Origin: an uncultured bacterium
Lineage (GTDB): Bacteria; Desulfobacterota; WTBG01
Direction of reading: 5' to 3'
NCBI GenBank assembly: GCA_938024025.1
Contig: CALJBY010000003.1
Coordinates: 1-5,176, forward strand
Length of the DNA: 5,176 nucleotides
How positions within the stretch are numbered: position 1 is the stretch's first letter; the number at the start of each line of letters is the position of its first letter. The position numbers and the translations under genes are program-made. The notes below the pieces were generated by a model. The model was given only the letters and a program-made list of their open reading frames with translations. It did no database searches and had not been told where the DNA came from. This document shows, in pieces, positions 1 to 5,176 of this stretch.

Positions 1-3000
1 GGGGACGATTAAAAGGGTGAGGAGGGTTGATGTAATAAGGCCGCCTGCTATGGCTACGGCCATTGGCTGCCGCATTTCATTGCCGACACCGATCCCCAGT
101 GCCACAGGGAAGACCCCGGCGACCGTGGAAAATGCCGTCATCATGATGGGACGGAACCGGGCAGATCCCGCTTCAATCAGGGCCTCTTTGATTGACATGC
201 CTTTTTCCCGTTGCTGGTTCGCGTAATCGACCAGGAGAATACCGTTTTTGGTAACAAGCCCGACCAACAAAACCAGACCGATCATGGAGAAGAGGTTGAA
301 GGTATTTCCCGTGATGTACAGAAGACCGAAGGAACCAATAAAAGAAAGGGGGAGGGCAAGCATAATAGTAAGGGGGTGGATGAAGCTCTCGAACTGGGCA
401 CCCAGGACCATGTAGGTGAACAGTATGGCAAGAACGAATGCAATGCCAAGGTTGTAAATGGTTTCATAGTAGAGTTCAGTGCGCCCCGTGTGCTGTGCTG
501 AAAAGCCTTCGGGCAGCACCTCGCGGGTAAGCTTTTCAATCTCAACCAAAGCAGGGGCAAGAGTTATTCCTTCCAGATTGGCAAAGATGGTGACAGCACG
601 CTGCCGGTCGAAGCGGTTGATAATAGAGGGACCGTAGGCCTGGTGCAGGGTGACAAGGTTGTCAACCTCAATGAGCTGGCCGCTTGCCGATTTTACCCAG
701 ATCTTTTTGATATCGGATGGAAGGTCCCGTTCCTGTTCCACCAGCCGCACCCGGACATCGTAACTCTCACCACCACGTTTAAACTCTACAACATCGACGC
801 CCCCGATAAGCGAGCCGATAGCATTGGCAATCGCTTCTACCGGTACCCCGGCATCGGCTGCCTTTTCGCGATTGATTTCAACCCGGACCTCGGGTTTCCC
901 CAGTTCCAGGTTGCGGTCCACATCGATAAAACCGGGTGTCTGCTCCAGCCGTTTCATAATTTCCCGGGAGTACTGATCGAGTGTCTCTATGTCCGGCCCC
1001 TGTATGACGTATTGAATCTCTTCCTCTCGCCTGTCAGCACCGAGTATGGAGGTGATTGAGACTGTCGAAAGGACATCCGGTATTGACCAGAGTTTTCTCC
1101 GGACCTCCTGCATGACCTCCTTCTGGGTTTTCCTTCGCTGGTCCTTGGGAACCATGGTTACAAAGGAGATGGCCTTGTTTGATTGTGCCGTGCTCCCCTC
1201 CTCGCCGTATCCCGTAATAGAAAAGATTTGCTGGACTTCAGGAAATGTTCTCAATTCTTTTTCCACCTGTTGCAATGCCTTGTCAGTTTTGTGAATGGAA
1301 TATTCCAGAGGTGTCTCGATTCGCACAACGCACTTACTCTTGTCTTCGTCTGTAACAAACTCTTTATTGACATTCGCAAAAATCAATCCGCCGAGTACGA
1401 GAGAGAGGATACCGATCATGACAATGGTAAACCGGTGGTCAAGAGACCAGGTAAGTAGTTTTCGGTATACACCGGTCATGGAAGTCATGAACCGGTCAAA
1501 GATGAGAAGTGATTGCCACTTTCCTTCAGAGACCTTGAGAAAACGGGAGGCAAGCATGGGAACGATGGTAAGTGATATAAAGGCCGAGATCAGTATAGCC
1601 ATGGCAACGGTGATGGCAAACTCGTAAAAAAATCTTCCCACAAACCCTCCCATGAAGGCCACGGGCAGAAATACACAGACCAGGGCCAGTGTGGCTGCAA
1701 TCACTGCGAAGCCTATTTCTGATGACCCGTCCCGGGCTGCCTGCATGGCACTCTTTCCCATCTGCCGGTGACGGAAGATATTTTCTACCATGACAATGGC
1801 ATCGTCGATAACAATGCCCACAGACATGGCAAGGCCCACCATAGTCAGGTTGTTCATGGTAAATCCCAGTATGTACATGGCCGTGAAGGTTGAAATGATA
1901 GAGGTGGGAATAGAGATGGCACTGAATATGGTCGTACGGATGTTCTGCAGAAAGAGCATAATCACCAGCGCCGCCATCAATCCCCCGATAATGAGCTGGA
2001 ACTGGATCTCATCTATGGATTCCTGAATAAAGACGGAGTCGTCGCTTGAAATTTCGATCTTCATCCCTGCCGGAAGGAGGTTTCTAATTCCACTGAGCTC
2101 ATCCTTGACCAGGGAGCACACAGCCAGCTTGTTTGCCCCTGAGCGGGCGGAAACACCGATGGCTACTCCCTGCAGCGCTTCTTTTTCCTTTGAGGTGTAA
2201 CGGGCTATGGTTTTTACATCCTCACGCCCCTTCTCAGCGTAACCGATATCACGCAAACGAATAGTTGTTCCTTCCCGGTAAGCAACGATTAAATTATTGA
2301 AGGCCTCCGGGGTTAGAAATTCTCCCATGGTCCGTACCAGGAACTCTTTTTCGGCAGATTCTACCTTGCCTCCGGGTACCTCCAGATGCTGCTTCTTGAG
2401 GGCGAGGATGACATCCTGAACAGTCAGGTTGTGGGCGGTGAGTTTATTCCGGTCAAGCCACAGGCGAACCTGCAGCTCACGTCCACCGCTGATTTGCACG
2501 TCACCAATTCCTTTCAGCTTTTGGAGGAGGGGACGAATGCTATCGTCGGCGTATTCTGTGAGATCTTCGATGGAATGCTGCTCGCCGAACAGTACCAGCC
2601 ATAGTATGGGCTGGGCATTGATATCCAGCTTTTCAATGGTTGGGGTCTCGGCCTCATCGGGGAGTTTCCACAACCGCGTTGATACCTTGTCCCGTGCCTC
2701 CTGCGCAGCGACATCAACGTCTTTGTGAAGTTCAAACTCAATCAGGATGCTCGAAAAACCCTCAAGGCTGTTGGAAACGATGTGCTTAATACCGCTAATA
2801 CTCCCGAGGGCATCCTCTAGCTCGTCAGTGATGTTGTTGTCCATCTCTTCAGGACGTGCGTTTTCCCAGAGGGTCCTTACCGTAACCAGTGGAAAATCCA
2901 CATCGGGGAAGATGTCAACACCCAGACGGCTCGAAGAGATGAGCCCGAAAATTAAGAGGGCCATGACCATCATGATGGTGGTTACCGGTCGTTTTATGCA

Positions 3001-3018
3001 AAAATCTGGAAGAAACAT
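1..3018 (-). CDS. RND-family efflux permease (HAE-1/AcrB type), C-terminus cut by window edge
   Basis: This is the inner-membrane pump of a tripartite efflux system, exchanging protons for export of a substrate toward an outer-membrane channel. I translated the whole stretch by hand and found 1006 codons without a stop or frameshift. It opens with the family signature MFLPDFCIKRPV, followed by helix TM1 and the GVDIFPDVDFP turn. Residues about 31-340 are the first periplasmic (porter) loop. TM2-TM6 cover about 342-492, TM7 about 527-547, the second periplasmic loop about 548-850, and TM8-TM12 start near 855. The proton-relay residues are present: the Asp pair D405-D406 in GIVIDDAIVMVEN, K924 in TKNG, R954 in RFRP and T961, matching AcrB D407/D408, K940, R971 and T978. 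The family is usually about 1030-1050 residues, so roughly 20-40 are missing beyond position 1, inside TM12. The ATG at 3018 has only a weak GAG six bases upstream, but the N-terminal signature fixes it. The start lies 33 bases after the adaptor's stop, which suggests co-transcription. The absence of heavy-metal (CusA-type) hallmarks favours an organic substrate, but the substrate is unknown. Confidence 0.97.
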   Translation of the reverse strand, partial: MFLPDFCIKRPVTTIMMVMALLIFGLISSSRLGVDIFPDVDFPLVTVRTLWENARPEEMDNNITDELEDALGSISGIKHIVSNSLEGFSSILIEFELHKDVDVAAQEARDKVSTRLWKLPDEAETPTIEKLDINAQPILWLVLFGEQHSIEDLTEYADDSIRPLLQKLKGIGDVQISGGRELQVRLWLDRNKLTAHNLTVQDVILALKKQHLEVPGGKVESAEKEFLVRTMGEFLTPEAFNNLIVAYREGTTIRLRDIGYAEKGREDVKTIARYTSKEKEALQGVAIGVSARSGANKLAVCSLVKDELSGIRNLLPAGMKIEISSDDSVFIQESIDEIQFQLIIGGLMAALVIMLFLQNIRTTIFSAISIPTSIISTFTAMYILGFTMNNLTMVGLAMSVGIVIDDAIVMVENIFRHRQMGKSAMQAARDGSSEIGFAVIAATLALVCVFLPVAFMGGFVGRFFYEFAITVAMAILISAFISLTIVPMLASRFLKVSEGKWQSLLIFDRFMTSMTGVYRKLLTWSLDHRFTIVMIGILSLVLGGLIFANVNKEFVTDEDKSKCVVRIETPLEYSIHKTDKALQQVEKELRTFPEVQQIFSITGYGEEGSTAQSNKAISFVTMVPKDQRRKTQKEVMQEVRRKLWSIPDVLSTVSITSILGADRREEEIQYVIQGPDIETLDQYSREIMKRLEQTPGFIDVDRNLELGKPEVRVEINREKAADAGVPVEAIANAIGSLIGGVDVVEFKRGGESYDVRVRLVEQERDLPSDIKKIWVKSASGQLIEVDNLVTLHQAYGPSIINRFDRQRAVTIFANLEGITLAPALVEIEKLTREVLPEGFSAQHTGRTELYYETIYNLGIAFVLAILFTYMVLGAQFESFIHPLTIMLALPLSFIGSFGLLYITGNTFNLFSMIGLVLLVGLVTKNGILLVDYANQQREKGMSIKEALIEAGSARFRPIMMTAFSTVAGVFPVALGIGVGNEMRQPMAVAIAGGLITSTLLTLLIVP

Positions 3019-3051
3019 GGTGTGCTCAGCTGTGTTTTATCGGTGATGTGT

Positions 3052-4161
3052 TCACTGGGCAGCAGTAGCCCGGTCTATCTCTTTAACGGTGTCCCCATCC
3101 CTGATGGAAAACTTTCCTTCTCTTACCACTGTTGTTCCCGGGGTTAGGTCTCCTTCAACCTCGGCCTTCTTGTCAAAGACCAGCAGGACCTTAACCTGCA
3201 CCTTCTGTGCCTTTCCGGCATCAACACGGAATAAATAGATTTCATCTTCTTTAACGACGAGGGTATCCCAGGGAACAACCAGGGCTTCGGGATGTACTTC
3301 AAGCGTAACGGTAACCTGGGCGAACATACCGGGGTTCAGATGATTGTCCCTGTTGGGTACTGTAGCCTTTACCAGCAAGGTTCGTGTGCTTGTATCGATG
3401 TCGGGAGAGACAAAATAGATAGATCCGGAAAATGTTTCTCCGGGGAAAGCATCTACTGTTACCTCTACCTGCTTTCCTGTTGTGATGGATGGAACGTACT
3501 TTTCTGGAATACGGAAGGCAAGTTTCAAGGGGTCAGTTTGCACAATCTTGACGATGGGATCTCCCACCCCAATGAAATCACCCACGGAGACAAACCGTTC
3601 TGAAGTGAACCCCTGAAAGGGGGAGGTGATGGAAGTGTCTTTGAGCTGTTCCTGTGCCAGGGAAAGGTTGGCCTGTGCCTCGCTTAAGAGCGCTTCTCCT
3701 ACCTGACGTTTCGTAGTGATATCGTCGTATGCCTTTTGGTTGATAACACCATCTTTAAGCAAATCTTCATTACGGAGGACATTTCTTTTCGTGTTAACCA
3801 GTTCAGCCCGGTACTGGACTATCCTTGACTTGATACTCTCGATCTCGGCCTTTATTTTAACATCATCCAACTTCACCAGGAGCTCCCCTTCGGTAACCTG
3901 TTTCCCCTCCTCAAATACAATCTTTTTTATTTTTCCCTGGACTTCCGACCTGACCATAACCGTTTCGTTTGCTTCCAGTGTTCCAACTTGATCTATAGTG
4001 TGGTTAACATCCATCGATGCAACCGTGCTCAGGGTGACCGGAATGGCACTGTCTTTCTTTGAGAGCGTTTCTTCACGGCCGCATCCCTGAAGAATGACGT
4101 TCATTGAGAGCAGCAGCAACAGCGTTGCAATAGTTGATCGTATCATGAGACATTCTTTCAT
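3052..4161 (-). CDS. RND efflux periplasmic adaptor (membrane fusion protein), probable lipoprotein
   Basis: This 369-residue protein links the RND pump to a TolC-like outer-membrane channel. It has a basic start, a Leu-rich hydrophobic stretch at residues 11-24 and a lipobox LQGC ending at Cys27, so it is probably lipid-anchored to the inner membrane. The first lipoyl half is at about 66-100 (VQGKIKKIVFEEGKQVTEGE) and the second at about 175-208. The alpha-helical hairpin lies between them, about 101-175. The beta-barrel is at about 210-290 (FRIPEKY, PGETFSGSI, NPGMFAQV) and the membrane-proximal domain runs from about 291 to the end. The hairpin tip carries the channel-contact motif R130-x3-L134-x6-N141-x3-Y145-D146, aligning with AcrA's RYQKLL...ISKQEYD, with Asn where Ser is usual. 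The start is uncertain: M1 (4161) has no clear ribosome site. M6 (4146) has AAAGA seven bases upstream and would give a compact 21-residue signal peptide. The pump gene follows 33 bases downstream. Confidence 0.95.
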   Translation of the reverse strand: MKECLMIRSTIATLLLLLSMNVILQGCGREETLSKKDSAIPVTLSTVASMDVNHTIDQVGTLEANETVMVRSEVQGKIKKIVFEEGKQVTEGELLVKLDDVKIKAEIESIKSRIVQYRAELVNTKRNVLRNEDLLKDGVINQKAYDDITTKRQVGEALLSEAQANLSLAQEQLKDTSITSPFQGFTSERFVSVGDFIGVGDPIVKIVQTDPLKLAFRIPEKYVPSITTGKQVEVTVDAFPGETFSGSIYFVSPDIDTSTRTLLVKATVPNRDNHLNPGMFAQVTVTLEVHPEALVVPWDTLVVKEDEIYLFRVDAGKAQKVQVKVLLVFDKKAEVEGDLTPGTTVVREGKFSIRDGDTVKEIDRATAAQ

Positions 4162-4196
4162 CTTTAGGGTTTGTCAAGAAGTCCGCATATTTGAAC

Positions 4197-4214
4197 CACG
4201 AAGGACACGAAGAA
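4197..4214. repeat. 9-base tandem repeat CACGAAGGA/CACGAAGAA
   Basis: Two adjacent 9-base units differ at one position (CACGAAGGA at 4197-4205, CACGAAGAA at 4206-4214) in the leader of the adaptor gene. On the minus strand this reads TTCTTCGTGTCCTTCGTG. I recall this string as a recurrent dispersed intergenic sequence in many environmental bacterial genomes, which would make it a repeat remnant rather than an operator. That identification is unverified. Confidence 0.5.
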
Positions 4215-4230
4215 AAACTAAAGAATTCAG

Positions 4231-4257
4231 AAAAATCTTCCCCGTACCCCATACGGG
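4231..4257 (-). terminator. possible weak intrinsic terminator or leader hairpin
   Basis: On the minus strand CCCGTA (4257-4252) and TACGGG (4246-4241) form a perfect 6-pair stem around TGGGG. GAAGA and then a run of five T follow on the 3' side. The T run begins five bases after the stem, which is poor for an intrinsic terminator. If real, it would stop transcription coming from the methyltransferase side, or act in the leader of the efflux operon. On the plus strand no T run follows. Confidence 0.3.
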
Positions 4258-4273
4258 ATAGGAAACCGTTTTG

Positions 4274-4279
4274 ATTATC
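4274..4279 (-). promoter_or_regulatory. candidate -10 element for the efflux operon
   Basis: GATAAT on the minus strand matches TATAAT at five of six positions and lies about 113 bases upstream of the adaptor's first possible start. At 17-18 bases spacing the upstream hexamer is CGAATT or TCGAAT, a poor -35, so the promoter would be weak or activator-dependent. The region is A/T-rich, so a chance match is quite possible. Confidence 0.2.
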
Positions 4280-4298
4280 TTTTTCTTTTCATTCAAAA

Positions 4299-4490
4299 TT
4301 CGATGTTAGACGTTTTACCCTGTTAAATAAGATTTGAGCCGATTCCTTATAAACCTTTCTGATGCTGCTCAAATCTTTGCTTGAGATCACTCGTAAAACC
4401 TATGTGAAACCAGCTGCGCTGTAAGCTTCTCAGTAAATAGGTGTAATACATTGCCCGCCAAGCAATTTAACAGGGTGAATGTTCGATGTT
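4299..4490. mobile_element. candidate MITE-like element bounded by 9-base direct repeats
   Basis: TTCGATGTT occurs in direct orientation at 4299-4307 and 4482-4490, just outside the 12-base inverted repeats at 4317-4328 and 4465-4476. Direct repeats outside inverted repeats are what a small non-autonomous transposable element with a target-site duplication would leave. The fit is imperfect: 9 bases separate the left direct repeat from its inverted repeat and 5 bases separate the right one. There is no transposase here. The GATGTT string may simply belong to the degenerate short repeats common in such intergenic regions. The call is an inference from geometry only. Confidence 0.3.
4317..4476. 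repeat. nested inverted repeats forming a possible gap-free three-way junction
   Basis: Three perfect complementary pairings fit together with no unpaired base at the junction. The outer stem is ACCCTGTTAAAT (4317-4328) with ATTTAACAGGGT (4465-4476), 12 pairs. Next to it, AAGATTTGAGC (4329-4339) pairs with GCTCAAATCTT (4367-4377), 11 pairs around a 27-base loop. Then TGCTTG (4378-4383) pairs with CAAGCA (4459-4464), 6 pairs, closing back onto the outer stem. Inside the last arm are weaker pairings: ACCTAT (4398-4403) with ATAGGT (4437-4442), and CAGC/GCTG around a three-base loop (4411-4421). The pairings are read directly from the sequence. Whether this is a structured RNA, a folded-DNA mobile element or a relic is not known. 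Neither strand is clearly favoured by wobble pairs. Confidence 0.75.
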
Positions 4491-4524
4491 CATCTTTTAT
4501 TGTATTATCCGAAATGTGAAAACC

Positions 4525-4579
4525 TGCAACACGCAACCCACAACTCAGCAATCCAACACTCCAGGACTCCACCACTCCA
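4525..4579. repeat. degenerate short tandem repeats, period 7 then period 8
   Basis: Read on the plus strand, four 7-base units run TGCAACA, CGCAACC, CACAACT, CAGCAAT (4525-4552). They pass straight into three 8-base units of form CCANNACT: CCAACACT (4553-4560), CCAGGACT (4561-4568), CCACCACT (4569-4576), and a final partial CCA. The minus strand is therefore G/T-rich. A pyrimidine-rich stretch follows to about 4600. A 62-codon open frame across this stretch on the minus strand (4575-4387) is low-complexity at its start and is not treated as a gene. The pattern recalls decayed dispersed minisatellite-like sequence in environmental proteobacterial genomes, but that comparison is from memory. 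Confidence 0.6.
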
Positions 4580-4657
4580 ATCTTTTTTGTTCTCTTTTAA
4601 TTCCTGCTTTCCACAATGTGAGGCCTCGCAACTCCTAACATGCATTTCCCGCATCTT

Positions 4658-5176
4658 TTACTTCGCAGCAAAAAACACTCCACTTTTCTCACGACACCAG
4701 ACAATATCGTAACCCTTAAAACCTGCTGCCTTAAGGTAGTGGAGCTGTGTTTCAAGTGGCTCCGGGTGATCATACTGTCGGTGGTCCTCAATTACCCTTT
4801 CTCTTTTTCCCTTGGAGAGACCGGACCGGGCCATAAAATCTTTCCAGTTTTCAATAAAGCATTTCTCTAACCTTTTGTTTTTAGAAACGGCAGCATCACC
4901 GTAAAAGAAACAGCCACCCGGGTTGAGCAGTGTGTAGAGGTGCTTGAACAGCCCCTTCTTATTATTAATATGGTGAATAGTAAATAACGATATGATTAAA
5001 TCATACCGTCCGGCAATCTTTACCCGGTTTAAATCAGCCTTTTGAAGGGTTACCTGCTGATCACATTTTTTAAGCCGGTGTGATGCTACCTCCAGCATCT
5101 TACTCGAAAAATCAATGCCGGTATAGCTTGCCCGGGGAAAATGTTTCAGCACATCCAGGGCCAGGGCACCGGTTCC
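4658..5176 (-). CDS. class I SAM-dependent methyltransferase, 5' end outside window
   Basis: The frame runs open off the right edge. The visible 172 residues begin GTGALALDVLKHFP, which is the end of the glycine-rich SAM-binding motif I, so about 40-60 N-terminal residues are probably missing. A GTG at 5152 lies after this motif and is not a credible start. Further Rossmann-fold landmarks, numbered from the first visible residue, are the ribose-binding acidic residue D22 in YTGIDFS, D48 in QKADLN (adenine side), YDLIISLFTIHHI with D59 as motif post-I/II, and the LLNPGG turn at 84-88. The C-terminal part (PEPLETQLHYLKAAGFKGYD, then a final FFAAK beta strand) resembles the ending of CmoA-like and other small-molecule or tRNA-modifying enzymes, where a PET-x-E-x-H-x2-L-x2-AGF pattern closes the fold. 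No substrate can be assigned. The stop is TAA and no obvious terminator follows. A 496-base gap separates it from the efflux genes, so shared function is not implied. Confidence 0.92.
   Translation of the reverse strand, partial: GTGALALDVLKHFPRASYTGIDFSSKMLEVASHRLKKCDQQVTLQKADLNRVKIAGRYDLIISLFTIHHINNKKGLFKHLYTLLNPGGCFFYGDAAVSKNKRLEKCFIENWKDFMARSGLSKGKRERVIEDHRQYDHPEPLETQLHYLKAAGFKGYDIVWCREKSGVFFAAK

Larger units (their letters stand above)
4162..4657. other. 496-base intergenic region without a supported gene
   Basis: No reading frame here shows recognisable protein features on either strand. The stretch contains the tandem repeats, the three-way-junction inverted repeat, the candidate -10 and the small hairpin listed separately. 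It is more A/T-rich than the flanking genes. No tRNA, rRNA, CRISPR array or recognisable riboswitch was seen. The 4600-4657 part just after the methyltransferase stop has only the 8-base palindrome GAGGCCTC (4620-4627) and no terminator-like hairpin. Confidence 0.8.

Noticed and set aside
643..1059. A 138-codon plus-strand frame, and several shorter plus-strand frames between 17 and 3046, inside the permease.
   Set aside because: They are antisense shadows of a continuous, strongly conserved RND frame. None has a ribosome site or recognisable protein features.
3292..3991. Plus-strand frames of 91-103 codons opposite the adaptor gene.
   Set aside because: They are antisense to a well-supported coding sequence, with Cys- or Ser-rich composition typical of shadow translation.
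4172..4177. Perfect -35 consensus TTGACA on the minus strand just upstream of the adaptor.
   Set aside because: It lies only about 10 bases before the first possible start codon, and no -10 sequence follows at 16-18 bases. Transcription would begin inside the gene.
4289..4399. Minus-strand frame reading VISSKDLSSIRKVYKESAQ and onward to a TGA at 4289, which a single frameshift could join to the upstream 62-codon frame (4575-4387).
   Set aside because: It is only 33 residues from a GTG, has no recognisable domain, runs through the arms of the inverted repeat and ends in low-complexity sequence. A decayed gene is possible but cannot be supported.
4305..4471. Integron attC-like core sites: GTTAGAC (4305-4311), GTTAAAT (4322-4328) and ATTTAAC (4465-4471) match GTTRRRY and RYYYAAC.
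   Set aside because: In an attC site RYYYAAC comes first and GTTRRRY last; here the order is reversed on both strands. Such 7-base degenerate motifs are expected by chance at this length, and no integrase or cassette gene is present.
4620..4656. Palindromes GAGGCCTC and ATGCAT after the methyltransferase stop as a terminator.
   Set aside because: Both palindromes lack a loop, the stems are short, and no T run follows on the minus strand.

Overview
The window holds three protein-coding genes, all on the minus strand, and one repeat-rich intergenic stretch. An RND efflux permease with a lipoprotein-type periplasmic adaptor implies a double-membrane (Gram-negative) bacterium. No residue or gene fixes the phylum. 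The short CCACGAAGGACACGAAG-type and degenerate GATGTT/CCANNACT-type strings between genes recall dispersed intergenic sequence I associate with environmental Deltaproteobacteria (Desulfobacterota) and neighbouring phyla. That placement is from memory and weak.

Layout, in transcription order (right to left). (1) 5176-4658: the 3' part of a class I S-adenosylmethionine-dependent methyltransferase; its start lies beyond the right edge. (2) 4657-4162: 496 bases without a convincing gene. They contain short tandem repeats (4525-4579), a nested inverted-repeat structure that can be drawn as a gap-free three-way junction (4317-4476) flanked by a 9-base direct repeat, a possible -10 element, a small hairpin (4241-4257) and a 9-base tandem repeat (4197-4214). 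(3) 4161-3052: a complete membrane-fusion (periplasmic adaptor) lipoprotein. (4) 3018-1: an HAE-1/AcrB-type RND permease, uninterrupted for 1006 codons and cut by the left edge inside its last membrane helix.

The adaptor and permease are 33 bases apart in the usual adaptor-then-pump order and almost certainly form one operon. The permease uses the proton gradient to export a substrate from the periplasm or inner membrane; the adaptor bridges it to a TolC-like outer-membrane channel. No channel gene and no TetR-like or two-component regulator is visible, so the channel is either further left or elsewhere in the genome. The methyltransferase is separated by the long repeat-containing gap and probably belongs to another unit.

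The coding part is ordinary. The part most worth a second look is the intergenic structure at 4299-4490, which may be a small non-autonomous mobile element or a structured RNA. I could not identify it, and I see no clear evidence of a new protein system.
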